From positions 1-64,000 of the forward strand of contig JALGPX010000017.1 of the NCBI GenBank assembly GCA_023515795.1: DNA of 64,000 bases. The letters run 5' to 3'. The notes beneath the pieces are model-generated. The model did not search any database and was not told where the DNA came from. It saw only the letters and a list, made by a program, of their open reading frames with translations. This stretch comes from Amoeboaphelidium occidentale. Lineage: Eukaryota; Aphelidiomycota; Aphelidea. Within the stretch, counting starts at the first letter, position 1; every line of letters begins with the position of its first letter. The position numbers and the translations under genes are program-made. Below are positions 1 to 10,275 of the stretch, one piece after another.

Positions 1-1028
1 CGGGAGGAAAAGATTCTGCCGTCCTGATGTTTAAACCTTTTTTGGATGATTTATCCAACATTACGACCTCCTCTGTTACCATGATTTCAACAAGCAGAAA
101 GATGATCACAAGAGTCTTTGCGAAATCCCGCCTATTACAATCAAGTGACACGACCGCCTTGTCATTGGTCCTTGCCGTCTCAGGTGTTGCTGCTCTTTTT
201 GTTGGCCTTGGTGGAGCATATGTCTGTGTAAAGTTTTCCAGAAGGCCAACAGCCGAGAAGACTCCTTCAAAGACTCAGAATGATTTAACGTTGACCATGA
301 CCGATCTTAATACGATTGTTAATTCTATTGTGGGTATTTCAAAGCATGCAGCATATTTGATTCCGTCTTCAGTAATTGCGAGATCTAAGAAATTAGCCAG
401 TGGTGGCGGCGGTGAACTTTTCATTGCTAAACCAATGGACCCTTCGTTGCAAAAGAGGTTTGGAGATACAGTAATTCAGAAGGTTGTATTCACTACGACC
501 AAAAGCATCGATGAATCTTTCTACCAAGAGGTTGGAATCATGATTATGTTGTCAACATTCCCACATTTCTGCAAGATTATTGGTTATACAGAAAACCCAT
601 TATCAATGATACTGAAGTTTTATTCTAATGGTTCTCTTTATGAGTGGCTGCGGCAGAATCAAGATGTAACTCAATTCTCTTTAAAGCTATTGAAAGAACT
701 TGCTGAGGCTCTCAATACGATGCACTCTCATTATTTAGCACACTGTGATATTAAGCCTCAAAATATCTTAATGGAAGTTGAGAACGGTGTACCATCTTGC
801 TTTTTGACCGATTTTGGTATTACTCAAATCCTTTCGGAAGATATAATAGCTTCCAGGATGTTCAGAATTACTAATCTACGAGGACTATCTGTAAATTATG
901 CATCTCCAGAAGCCTTCAAAAACTTCAGATCTAAGCGCTACGTTCGTGTTGATTTCAAGAAGTACGATATATACTCCTATGGTTGTGTGGTTTATGATTT
1001 TGTGACAAAAAGATCACCATGGGACTGA
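1..1028 (+). CDS. Receptor-like Ser/Thr protein kinase, 5' partial
   Basis: The frame is open to the window edge, so the ATG at 27 may be internal and an extracellular part may lie upstream. Counting from that ATG, a hydrophobic stretch at about residues 45-69 looks like one transmembrane helix, followed by a basic stop-transfer cluster. The kinase part starts near residue 120 with a Gly-rich SGGGGELF loop. The catalytic loop HCDIKPQN and a TDFG magnesium motif are present, so key active-site residues are in place. The protein stops at SPWD, just after subdomain IX, so most of the C-lobe is missing. No splice donor is visible between there and the next gene. It is either a naturally short kinase, a truncated copy or a 3' end misread by one indel. 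Substrate unknown. Confidence 0.75.
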   Translation, partial: GGKDSAVLMFKPFLDDLSNITTSSVTMISTSRKMITRVFAKSRLLQSSDTTALSLVLAVSGVAALFVGLGGAYVCVKFSRRPTAEKTPSKTQNDLTLTMTDLNTIVNSIVGISKHAAYLIPSSVIARSKKLASGGGGELFIAKPMDPSLQKRFGDTVIQKVVFTTTKSIDESFYQEVGIMIMLSTFPHFCKIIGYTENPLSMILKFYSNGSLYEWLRQNQDVTQFSLKLLKELAEALNTMHSHYLAHCDIKPQNILMEVENGVPSCFLTDFGITQILSEDIIASRMFRITNLRGLSVNYASPEAFKNFRSKRYVRVDFKKYDIYSYGCVVYDFVTKRSPWD

Positions 1029-1059
1029 AATTTCCGAATAAACTAGTTTTAAAAGAGAT

Positions 1060-2247
1060 TTAATCAGTTGTTGCGATAGTACTTTTAGGAGGATTCGAAG
1101 TCTTCGCAAGGTGCTCTTGAAATCTAGACAGCGGTAAAGAATTGTGTTTACCATACCAAATACCGCAAGAATTACATAGTGTGCGAGCACCAGTTGGACC
1201 TTTACGAAGGGTTGGAGTGTATTTTCCAGATAAAAAGCACCATAAGCACGCCCATTTCTTGCGTTCTTCAGATACAGGAACAGAACCGTCAATGTTGAAT
1301 TGTCCCTTGGATGCTCCAAATCCACGGTGTGTTTCAGGTTGTACTAGAACGTGATCAAGACTATTACATAACAATGGATCATTCAATATCTGATCCCAAA
1401 GAATTTTGTTTTGCTGAATCTTTTGTAATAATTCCTCGTGTGGAATCTCTGGTGGTCGTGGTTTTGTAGTGGATGGTGTTGATTTGCGCTTCTTTTCCTT
1501 TGTGCATGGAGTTGTATCATCAGTGCTCTTTTTCTTTTGTTGTTTTTTAGTAGTTGATGGAGGATTAGTGCTTAATGAAGTAGCACTAGTGTTATCGGCA
1601 GGAATGGTAGCAGAAAAAGGCACCGGCATCACTAAAGGTGCAATTTTCATGGGTTGATACAAATGTGGTGCTCCAACCATAGCAACATTTGAAGCATAAA
1701 CACTTTCATAAGATGAATTAGCAGCATCCAATAGCGTAGATATGTTTGCCAAGTGCTGAGTGTTTGAGCCATAATCAATAAATCCTGATCCATATTGCTG
1801 TTGGTCTTGTTGATGATCTTCTGCAGGAATATCATTAATATTTGTACCAGCTGGATGCACTTTGACAGTACCACAGTCTACAACACACTTATCATCAACA
1901 CCTTGCGAGGTCATCATAAGACGAAGACCACAATCGGTTGCTTCTTGAACGTTTTCCAAAGTGATCTTGCTTTGAATCTTCAAGTGCAACCCCAATTGCT
2001 TAATAGCCTCAGAATATGAATGTGTATTCTCCAGTATCTGACAATTCTCTAGTGGAGTGACATCTTCATTATCTTCAGAAGAGGAAATACTCTTGACCAA
2101 GAACAGCTGATATGCCCAATCTTGACCCTGAACCAAATGATTCAATAGAATACCAGACGGAATATGACTGTATGGAACAAAGCATTGCATCTCAAAGAGT
2201 GAACCGGAGATTATCGGCGATGATAATCGAATTCCTATTTTGTTCAT
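1060..2247 (-). CDS. GATA-type zinc finger transcription factor
   Basis: This is an intronless 395-residue protein if translation starts at MNKIG (ATG at 2247); an in-frame extension runs upstream but would overlap the divergent TRAPPC3 start. Near the C-terminus is one GATA finger of the form C-x2-C-x18-C-x2-C, beginning WACLWC and ending CNSCG, with the TLRKGPTG loop typical of the family. A basic Lys/Arg-rich segment (KKQQKKKS, KEKKRKS) precedes it and may be a nuclear localisation signal. The N-terminal half is not recognised. The family binds WGATAR sites in promoters; the targets here cannot be told. It is divergent from TRAPPC3, with 120 bp between the two ATGs. Confidence 0.85.
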   Translation of the reverse strand: MNKIGIRLSSPIISGSLFEMQCFVPYSHIPSGILLNHLVQGQDWAYQLFLVKSISSSEDNEDVTPLENCQILENTHSYSEAIKQLGLHLKIQSKITLENVQEATDCGLRLMMTSQGVDDKCVVDCGTVKVHPAGTNINDIPAEDHQQDQQQYGSGFIDYGSNTQHLANISTLLDAANSSYESVYASNVAMVGAPHLYQPMKIAPLVMPVPFSATIPADNTSATSLSTNPPSTTKKQQKKKSTDDTTPCTKEKKRKSTPSTTKPRPPEIPHEELLQKIQQNKILWDQILNDPLLCNSLDHVLVQPETHRGFGASKGQFNIDGSVPVSEERKKWACLWCFLSGKYTPTLRKGPTGARTLCNSCGIWYGKHNSLPLSRFQEHLAKTSNPPKSTIATTD

Positions 2248-2367
2248 TATTTCTGTCAGGAGCGCGGCTATTGGCGATTTGTGATCAGAAAGCGACAAGA
2301 GAAAAAACAATCGAAATGCGCCCCTTTCACTGAAGCAACGCAACAAACCTTTTCTACAGTTCACAAA
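2248..2367. promoter_or_regulatory. Divergent promoter gap, GATA factor / TRAPPC3
   Basis: These 120 bp separate the ATGs of two divergent genes and must hold both promoters and both 5' leaders. No clear TATA box is seen. The gap includes GATCAGAAAG- and GATAATCG-type sequence near its left side, so autoregulation by the GATA factor is possible but speculative. Confidence 0.45.
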
Positions 2368-2976
2368 ATGTCTACAGCGTTACCTCCGACACAGAATGTT
2401 AAGTTATACAAACAGAAAGGAGAAGAATTATGGAAGCAGACAGAGAAAGTCAATTCGGAACTGTTCGTGTTAACTTATGGATCATTAGTGTACCAGTTGA
2501 TGAAAGACTTGGATGAGGATCAGGAGGTCAATAAAGCATTGGAGAAAATAGGCTACAACATTGGCTGTAGATTAATTGAAGACTTTCTGGCTAAGACTCA
2601 ACTTCCTAAATGTCCAGACTTGAGGGACACTGCAGAGATTATTTCTAAATTGGGTTTCAAGATGTTCCTGAATATCACACCGACAGTATCTAATTGGTCA
2701 CAAGATGGGAAGGAGTTCTCTTTACTGTTTGATGAGAATCCTCTAACAGAATTTGTTGACTGGCCTCCTATACCAATGAAGGGAAGAACATCGTCTGGTG
2801 CTGATATTTGGTACTCAAATGTTATTTGTGGTGTTTTGCGTGGTGCACTGGAAATGGTTCAGTTAGAAATGGAAGTTCGATTTGTAGCGTGTCAATTAAA
2901 GGGAGCTGAGCAGTCGGAGATAAAGTTGACACTCCTGCGCGTTCTTGAGGATGAAGCTCCAACACCTGACGAATAA
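2368..2976 (+). CDS. TRAPPC3: TRAPP complex subunit 3 (Bet3)
   Basis: The 202-residue intronless protein begins MSTALPPTQN. It has the Bet3 pattern: ELFVLTYGSLVYQL near the start, the NIGCRLIEDFLAK helix, and the central FKMFLNITPTV and PLTEFVDWP segments. The family is usually about 180 residues, so this is full length with a short C-terminal extension. TRAPPC3 is a core subunit of the TRAPP tethering complexes and Rab1 exchange factor at the ER-Golgi boundary. The stop codon TAA lies inside an AATAAA signal. The next gene converges on it with only 25 bp between the stop codons. Confidence 0.93.
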   Translation: MSTALPPTQNVKLYKQKGEELWKQTEKVNSELFVLTYGSLVYQLMKDLDEDQEVNKALEKIGYNIGCRLIEDFLAKTQLPKCPDLRDTAEIISKLGFKMFLNITPTVSNWSQDGKEFSLLFDENPLTEFVDWPPIPMKGRTSSGADIWYSNVICGVLRGALEMVQLEMEVRFVACQLKGAEQSEIKLTLLRVLEDEAPTPDE

Positions 2977-3001
2977 AACTATGATCGAATTTATTTAATT
3001 A

Positions 3002-3658
3002 TTATAGGTCACATTCTCTGCGACAGACCCAACACTTGACTCTTTGCTCACCAACATTACCCTGAATTCTGACTGATGCGTCTATGCACTCCTTATGGAA
3101 TGAATGACCACAGGATAACTTGATCGTCTTATCACAAGAATCATTAGACCAACAGCATTTCATTGCCTCCAATGCGCAATTAGAATGAATGTGTTCGTGT
3201 TCTTGTGGGAATGCATCTTCTGTAATTGTGAAACGACAAGTTGGGCATTTCTCTGACATTTTCAACCAACTTGAAACACAGCCATCGTGGAATGCATGAC
3301 CACAAGGCAATTTGATCAAATTCTGGTTCAAGTGCTCATGATCTTCCTTTCTTTCGCATTGACTGCAGAACATGTCTTCTTGACAAATGACGCATTGATG
3401 ATCATAATTGTATAATTCAGTTTCGTGATCAAAGTGTTGTAGTTTTTGTAAGAGTGTTTCAGAGAGGCCCTTCTCCTTTTGTGGTTCCTGTTGCATGGAC
3501 TGGTTCATTGCCATGTTCATCATTAATTGTGTAAAGTAATCATTAAGTGCTTCTGAGTTGATAAAGAATGGTTGCTGCTGTTGAGGTTGTTGATCATCTG
3601 GCATGTAGAGATCATAAAATACTATTGGAATGAATCTAATTCCTTGTGCCTGTGACAT
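3002..3658 (-). CDS. Double RING-H2 finger protein, probable E3 ubiquitin ligase
   Basis: This 218-residue protein carries a RING-H2 finger from CVICQED through LPCGHAFHDGCVSSWL to CPTCRF. A second, looser one follows: CALEAMKCCW, LSCGHSFHKECI and CWVCRREC. Between the first Cys pairs is an extra insertion FCSQCERKEDHEH. The N-terminal third is rich in Gln and Met and not recognised. RING-H2 proteins recruit E2 enzymes; the substrate here is unknown. No membrane segment is obvious. The gene is intronless and convergent with TRAPPC3. Confidence 0.82.
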   Translation of the reverse strand: MSQAQGIRFIPIVFYDLYMPDDQQPQQQQPFFINSEALNDYFTQLMMNMAMNQSMQQEPQKEKGLSETLLQKLQHFDHETELYNYDHQCVICQEDMFCSQCERKEDHEHLNQNLIKLPCGHAFHDGCVSSWLKMSEKCPTCRFTITEDAFPQEHEHIHSNCALEAMKCCWSNDSCDKTIKLSCGHSFHKECIDASVRIQGNVGEQRVKCWVCRRECDL

Positions 3659-3825
3659 TCTTATTGATATCTGCTACTCTTGTGAAAAGAAATTATAAGA
3701 ACAGCGCTTGGATTTATGTCACGGCGTCTTCGATGTTGACGGAATCGCGTTGAACTTTGCCGATCACGATCGAAACTCGCAATTTCTAAGGACGCCAATA
3801 ACGTTATTAGAGTTGGTCTATTAAT

Positions 3826-6479
3826 TCAAAGGGTCATGCGAGACAGTAGTCTTGAGCAAACACTCTTGTAACTCCATACACTGCCAGTCATTCTCTTGAA
3901 ATGTAAACCATAGAGATTTAAGCGAGGAACTTGACAGATTTCAATCTGAAATGACACAACAGTGCTCTTTGTCAATAAATCAGACCCCAATGCACTAATT
4001 CTACGGATAAATGTTCCAGTCTGACCATTTGATACTGTTCTGCCCGGTGAAGATTGTGGTGAATTCTCGCTGTCTTCAGTATGACTTGAATCACTAATTT
4101 CATCAGGAGCCATCTGCAAATCTGAAACATCTTGATCCATTGCTAATGGCGGTTCTGCATCGTTTTCACTGACTGTAGTTTCAGAAGCTTGAGTAACATT
4201 TCTTGAAGTCGTATGTTCAACGTGTTGGTTGAAAGTTGGGACTTGGACTTCAATGTTTAAGGTCCAGCTACTTGAATGGTCCTTCTCGCACTTAACGCCA
4301 GCATACGAGAGCAGTGAACACACTTTCAAGACTTCTGCCATAATTTCGTCAGGCGATTTTGAACTGGTAGTAGCAACATTTAAGAACCAGCCTGAAACTT
4401 GCCGTACTTCATTTGCTGAATTGCGTTTCTTCGTTGCTGCGATATTTGAAGATGAACCGGTAGCTGTAGGAGAGGATGATACAGAGGAAGCAGGTGAACT
4501 CTTATCTTGGTTGTAGTTTTTCTTTACGCTCTGTAGAGACAGTCTTCTTAATCCGAATGGATCTTCCTCTGCTTCGATTGCCAACTGTTTCGATCTTGGT
4601 TTTAGTTGAGTTGTTGGACTCTTGATAGATTGTGGACTAAGAGGGGAAGGTGAATGTTCAGCAGGTTTAGCCTTGTGTGGCACATGGCCAACTGAAGATG
4701 CCCCGTTTAAATCTTTTCCATCTTTGCTCAATGAAGAATGAGAAACGCCACTAATCTTGACTCCAGAGTTTCCATTTCCAGAATAACTAACGGTTGGTGC
4801 TGATACTTGCACAGATAAACTAGTGGCTTTCTTCGCAATTTGTTCTGGTGTAAGACTAGATTTCTTAGGAGTAATTTTATCGTTATCTGTATGCTCATTT
4901 GAGGAACTGTCATTTCTAGAGTTTCCAAGGTGAACTGGATTAGGAACTGATTTGGTGGACTGATGACGTGCATTAGATCTACGCTGTCCAGGCGATAAAT
5001 TTCCTGTATTCTTAACTTGCTCGCTTGAGCTCTTCCCGTCCTCTGCGATAGCATAAAGGTTAGTGTTTGATGTCTTTGTTGCTGGGCTTCCAGTTGATGA
5101 TAAAGGAGAAGGACTCATAGGAACAGTAGATTTCTTTGTTGAAATAGAGCGAAGAGCTTGAGATTCTACATTTGTCTGTAAGCTTAATTTTCTGTCGTGC
5201 TTTCCAAAATCATTTCTTCCTTCATTTGATGAATGCTGCTGTTCTTTCTCGTGGGATTCCGACTGTTTGTCCTTTTCTTTTTCTCTCAATTCTGCAGCCA
5301 ACAGTCTTGCTTCTTCGCGTTTTAACATTTCGCTTAGCAAAAAGTACGTTGTAACAACAGGATTGACCTTAAACTTGATCTTTTTATCCGTGTTCGCTTT
5401 TGAATTTAATTGATGTGCTTGTTCCGAGTATTCTCTAAAAGCACCGGTAACATCTTCATTCTTGAATCCAAATGCCTGCATTCTCTGAATTATATTCTTA
5501 TCAAGGTTTTCAGGATCCAGTACGCTCCTTTTTGGCAGATAGTTTTCTGGAGGGCCATCATAGCCTTCTACTACCCAAGAGTGATGCTTAACTTCCTCGA
5601 GAGTAGCACGCTTCCTTGGATCTACAGTGATCATTCTTTGAATTAATTGTCTACATGGAGCCGGAACATATTCAGGTATCGTGTAGGTCCCATGAGCAAT
5701 CTTCTTATAAAGCTCCTTCATATTCTCATCATCAAAAGGCAAGTGACCACACAACAAAGCAAATAAAATCACACCAAGTGACCACATGTCAACTTCAGGT
5801 CCTTCATAACGTTTTCCAAGAATCATTTCAGGAGCAGCATAGAAAGGAGAGCCACAAAATGTATCCAAAAGCCCATCAGACTTGTACGTATTACCAAAAC
5901 CAAAGTCTATGATCTTTATGTTCTTCGTTTGGTCCAGTAAAAGGTTTTCAGGTTTCAAATCTCTATGAATGACAGCATTCTGGTGACAATAATCAACAGC
6001 ACTAATAACTTGTCTGAAAAAGCTTCGGGCTTCCTTTTCCTTCACACGCTTATGAGCAACGATGTAATCAAACAATTCGCCACCTGTTGCATACTCCATC
6101 ACAATGTATATGCAATCTTGCGTTTCCATCACATCATAGACCTTCACGATATGAGGATGATGAAGCAGTTTCAAAAAACGAATCTCTCTTTGAATCCTAC
6201 TGACCTGTTTCTCGCTCTTTATATTTGCCTTCTCGAGTACTTTGACTGCGACCTAAATGTCAGCCGAGATGTCTCATGTCACAAGTAACGTACTTTTTCT
6301 CCAGTGCGCGTATCATACGCCAGCTTGACCTTTCCATAGGTTCCTTGCCCAATAGTCTTATCCAGCTTGTAATGATGCACATACATGTCCTTTTCTGGTA
6401 TCGGAGAGCCAAGACCTTTTTGAGGCTTATCTTTCACGGATGATACTTTATCGCCTTTACTTCCTTCTCGAGATGACAT
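3826..6479 (-). CDS. MARK/PAR-1/KIN1-family protein kinase
   Basis: Two exons, 6294-6479 and 3826-6252, are joined across a 41-bp intron, giving 870 residues. The kinase domain runs from about residue 38 (YKLDKTIGQGTYGKVK) to 290, with VAVK, HRDLKPEN, DFG and the T-loop DTFCGSPFYAAPE. A UBA-like segment (IIQRMQAFGFKNEDV) follows. A long Ser/Pro-rich linker leads to a C-terminal KA1 domain ending FKRMTGSVWSYK. The T-loop and KA1 ending fit MARK/PAR-1 better than AMPK alpha, whose T-loop is TSCGSPNYAAPE. The family acts in polarity and microtubule regulation, activated by LKB1-type kinases on the T-loop Thr; KA1 binds acidic phospholipids. The intron splits the VAVK region. Confidence 0.9.
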
Positions 6480-6652
6480 TGAAGCGCAAAGATGGTTCTC
6501 TGTTGAAACAAATTGGTTAATGCTTCACGAATTACTCTTTGGCTATTCATATCCATCACAATGATTGGCTGCTTTTCAATGACTCTTTATTCGGCACGCC
6601 AAGAAAGCCATGAGACAGGGTTAATTTATTGACATCTGCAATTTATCTATCA

Positions 6653-7570
6653 TCATAGCTTCTTCAAGAGCCTAGAAATGGGCGTGTCCGGATTATTCCT
6701 CATCAATTCAATCAACTTTTCCTCTTGATCCGATGGTTCTTGTAACAAGTCATTATCAATAAAGTTCTGTCTAGACTGTAGCCATCTCTTATATTCAGGG
6801 CGCTCTGATATTGCTCTTCTGGGAACCATTGTCTTATGAAACAATAGACTATCATCAAAGAATGAAATTTCATTCTTTTCAGCACCATGATCATTGTTAT
6901 TACTTTGATTCTCAGCATCAAGAGCCAAAAGGGATGCTGCAGTACCTCTCTTTCTTTTGCTTCTAGTATCACGTAACGAGTTCGATGTTCGTTCAATGAA
7001 TGCTTTCCACTCTGAGTTTGCATTCAACTCATTCAATGCTGCACTGAATATCTTCTTGTCAATTCTATAAGGAGTCATAAGCTTTTCCTGTGAAACATTC
7101 GTTTTTAACGCTTTGCATACTCCATAGAACCCAGCTAAAACAAAAACATCCTTCCGAGCCTTGCCATCGTAAACAGACATGATCTGATCAAATTCCTTGA
7201 ACACTTTCCCAAACATCACTAAACCATATTTGCTCTGTAGTTCTTCTAGTTTAATTTCATTAGCTTTAATGTCCAGTAGCTTTTCGACTCTGTTACAGAA
7301 CTTGTTGAGATCATTATTGGTGCAGTGAAGTAATTTAGTCAACTGTTTCAAGTCAAATGACTCTGATCTTTCATTAGCTGCAATGGTTATACATGAACCT
7401 AGAAGTAATTCATGCTGTGCCGCTTGTACTCCACTTGACTTCAATTCATATAATCTGTAAATCTCAGTCGATCTCTGCAATAATCCTTTCTGAACACCTT
7501 CTTGACTATCACGGAAAAGCCTTGTAATATATTGCTCAATTGTAGACTGTATCTTCTTTTGTAAAGACAT
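6653..7570 (-). CDS. ORC6: Origin recognition complex subunit 6
   Basis: The 305-residue protein begins MSLQKKIQST; an ORF extension upstream would run into the PCNA promoter and is not needed. Two TFIIB/cyclin-like helical repeats cover about residues 50-190, and a basic KRKRG patch follows. Near the C-terminus, PEYKRWLQSR matches the conserved YxxW motif that ORC6 uses to bind ORC3. The first repeat (LLLGSCITIAANERSESF) and second (VFVLAGFYGVCKALK) align by eye with human ORC6. It helps load the MCM helicase at origins. Sequence conservation is low, as usual for ORC6. It shares a 101-bp divergent gap with PCNA. Confidence 0.8.
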   Translation of the reverse strand: MSLQKKIQSTIEQYITRLFRDSQEGVQKGLLQRSTEIYRLYELKSSGVQAAQHELLLGSCITIAANERSESFDLKQLTKLLHCTNNDLNKFCNRVEKLLDIKANEIKLEELQSKYGLVMFGKVFKEFDQIMSVYDGKARKDVFVLAGFYGVCKALKTNVSQEKLMTPYRIDKKIFSAALNELNANSEWKAFIERTSNSLRDTRSKRKRGTAASLLALDAENQSNNNDHGAEKNEISFFDDSLLFHKTMVPRRAISERPEYKRWLQSRQNFIDNDLLQEPSDQEEKLIELMRNNPDTPISRLLKKL

Positions 7571-7671
7571 TTTAGTATCGCACCTGAAACCCCTAAAACA
7601 ATAACAACAAGCCGGCCGAAATTGCGCTCTGCTCGCGCTTGTTTTGTTTCTTTCCGGAACTGAAACAGCAA
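7571..7671. promoter_or_regulatory. Divergent promoter gap, ORC6 / PCNA
   Basis: These 101 bp separate the start codons of two DNA replication genes on opposite strands. The centre (about 7610-7642) is GC-rich for this genome, with GCCGGC and CTCGCGC. No exact E2F (TTTSSCGC) or MCB (ACGCGT) site was found by eye. S-phase co-expression is an inference from the pairing. Confidence 0.5.
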
Positions 7672-8581
7672 ATGTTAGAAGCCACTTTACCAAACGGAGT
7701 CGTCTTAAAGAAACTCATCGATGTCGTCAAGGACATGGTGGCCGAAGCCAACTGGGAATGCAGCGAAACCGGTAAGTGAATTCGAATTATTCTAATTGTT
7801 GTTGTAGGAATTGCATTGCAGTCTATGGACACTGCGCATGTAGTCTTAGTCAATTTACTGTTGCGTGCTGATGGTTTTGAGCCTTACAGATGCGACCGCA
7901 CTATTCCACTTGGTCTTTCTATTCAGTCTATGCATAAGGTAAACACAGAAGAAGCAGCTAAAATGTCTTTAATGTTTATTTGTGTAGATTCTTAAATGCG
8001 CTGGCACGGATGACAAAATTACTCTTTCTGCTGAAGATAACGGAGACAGGCTGAACTTTCTATTCGAAGGCAAGAACGAAAGAGTGTCTGAGTTTGAACT
8101 GAAGCTGATGGACATCGACCAGGACCAGTTGGGCATTCCAGAAGGAGAATTCGAAGCACAAGTTGAGATGCCTTCCACTGAATTCCAGCGTATCTGTCGT
8201 GATTTATCCAGCATTGGCGAGAGTGTTACTGTGTCTGTTTCAAAGGAAGGTTTGAAGTTTGCGGTTGATGGTGACATTGGCACAGGTTCAGTTACAATTA
8301 AGCCAAATGCAAGTGTTGATGATGAAGCTGGTACAACTTCAATAACAATGTCTGAGCCTGTTGAAGTCATCCTGTCTGTTAAGTATTTGTCTCAAATTGC
8401 AAAGGCTGGTTCATTAAGTGATTCCGTTCTGTTGTGCTTTGGTGCAACTGTCCCAACTCTCTTGGAGTACAAATTGGGTGAATTGGGATACTTGCGTTTT
8501 TATTTGGCACCAAAGATCAATGAAGATGAAGAAGGTGGCGAAGAGGAAGATGGTGCTGCAGTTGATATGGAGGAAGATTAA
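7672..8581 (+). CDS. PCNA: Proliferating cell nuclear antigen (sliding clamp)
   Basis: Three exons, 7672-7771, 7808-7938 and 7988-8581, are separated by introns of 36 and 49 bp. The joined protein is about 274 residues against 261 in human, the excess being an acidic C-terminal tail ([11 protein letters not shown]). Signature segments are [29 protein letters not shown], and LSPMLD-like clamp strands such as [14 protein letters not shown]. The trimeric ring tethers DNA polymerase delta/epsilon and repair factors through PIP-box proteins. An AATAAA lies a few bases after the stop. The extended acidic tail is unusual but probably tolerated, since the native C-terminus is already exposed near the partner-binding face. 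Confidence 0.96.
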
Positions 8582-8677
8582 TTCACCTCGGAATAAACAA
8601 CTGTTTGATCACGTCGGACCCATGGCTCTCCGAGCAACTCCGTCCGATCCAGCATTGATACATATCTGTTCAAAATT

Positions 8678-9744
8678 ATGAAATCGCTTTATGTGGACCT
8701 GAAAACGGACTTCGGTTTCAAGAAGCTGATATCAAAGGATGAAATGCTTTGTTGCTGATAAATGCTATTCTTAAAGGCAAAGAAGAGGTCGTTAGAATTG
8801 AACAAGTTCGCGTTCTTGATGACAGAGCCTCTTCCGTAACGATGGGTGAATTTGGCGCGGAAGAGGCTGTCAGTTCGCTCACAAGATCACAAACTGTTAT
8901 CGAATTACAACAGCTGCCTACGGAAATTCAAGGAAACACGATAGATATGAAGAAAATTGTTCTTGATTTCCTGTGCAGGACGAAAGACGGCAGACTAATC
9001 AATGTTGAAATGCAAAGAGCAGAACAGAAGCATATCGCTGACAGATGTTTATACCATTTTTCAAGAATAGTGAGTGAACATGTGGGATACAAAGGCAAGA
9101 ATAAGGATGAAAAGGCTTGGGGCTGGTACATAAACCCGGTTTACGTCATCGCGATTTTTAACTTTGATCTATCAAGAATTGAAGGAATTTCATCTACTCC
9201 AGTCAAGAACTGTTGGTTTGCCGAACTAGGTTTAGCACCTAATCCTGCTAGATGTAAGCCGGTTGTGGAAGATAAGTTTACTGCCGTTAATGAAAAGTTG
9301 AAGATCTTTCTTTTGAGCTTGTCCAAGTTTAGCGAAACAGTGGAGCGCCAGAATGTTGCTGTTTGGAACGAGTTGGAAAAATTGGCCTGGATTCTAAGCG
9401 AACTGAATACCGTCGAATTTGAAGACGAGCTTCCTGCATGGAGTCACGATGAGCCTTTTGTTGGGATTATCAATGATATGCAATTGCGTGTTTTGTCTGA
9501 AAGCGAGAAGCTTGAATATCAAGCGGAAGAAAATGCAATCAGAGCTCTTGAGGAAGTTACAAACACCAAGCTTGAACAAGGTATTGAAATTGGTGTTGAA
9601 AAAGGTATTGCGATAGGAGTTGAAAACACTCGCAAGAATAAATGCGAAGCCCTTTTCAAATCTAATGAACCTGATTTGGCACTCAAAGTTGCTAAAACTA
9701 TCTACACTATCGTGGAACTGAAAGCTTGGGGTAAAATGGAATAA
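8678..9744 (+). pseudogene. PD-(D/E)XK nuclease-family transposase-like (Rpn-like) gene, frameshifted
   Basis: The N-terminal piece starts at ATG 8678 and reads LKTDFGFKKLISKDEM, the usual opening of this family, then stops at 8756-8758. The main frame takes up at 8749 with LLINAILKGKEEV and continues to 9744. One frameshift near 8745-8756 therefore separates them. The nuclease core is present: Asp in VLDFLCRTKDGRLINVEMQ-type sequence, with ExQ in place of ExK, as is normal in this family. The C-terminus has the typical EQGIEIGVEKG repeats. Relatives are common in bacteria as recombination-promoting nucleases and patchy in protists. It sits 96 bp after PCNA. It may be a decayed transposon gene, a host gene with a sequencing error or a programmed shift. 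Confidence 0.78.
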
Positions 9745-10275
9745 AATTAATCAATAAATGTACTTATGAGAGTATTAAGGACGGAATGTAGTTCATAATG
9801 TGCTTCAAGACACTTGGGAGAACGTGTTATAGTTGTTTCGGTGTATCTGTCGATAATTATAATGATGTCTGACATTATTTAATATATTATGAATAATTTT
9901 TGTTTTCTGACGGGAAGAAAACAGAACTTTCATTGAGTATCGGAATTCTACATGCAGCATTTCAAACGCTCGCAGAAAATGTATTTTGCAAGCATCTTTT
10001 TGAGTGAAAATCCATCTTTCTTTCTTAGCCCTGAGGGTTCTAACTTATATGCTTTACGGGCGGTTTGGCAAGTAAGTTTCTATACACCTCAACCTTGTCG
10101 AAACAACAACTCAAAGTCACGGGCAAAGCTTAAAAATGGCCCCGGGTATGATCACGCGCTCCGTGCGCTTTATTTGTATTGAATTAAGTTTTGCTGGCGC
10201 TTTAACCAGTCAATCCGGCGTTGTGCAACGGAACAATTAAATTAACGTGTTGCATGGCATCTCTAATTCTCCCAA
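9745..10275. other. Intergenic, 531 bp, nothing recognised
   Basis: No coding similarity was found in any frame. The left part is AT-rich, with a TTATTTAATATATTATGAATAA-like stretch near 9875-9896 (split here by eye). The right part has a GC-rich patch near 10138-10165 (GCCCCGGG, CGCGCTCCGTGCGC). It may include the promoter of the next gene and remnants of the element to its left. Confidence 0.5.

Noticed and set aside
3826-6479. AMPK alpha (SNF1) assignment for the large kinase
   Set aside because: The T-loop DTFCGSPFYAAPE, UBA and KA1 ending fit MARK/PAR-1 better than AMPK.
9952-10182. Open frame between the PD-(D/E)XK gene and the LysM-like gene
   Set aside because: Biased and without recognisable similarity; likely chance.
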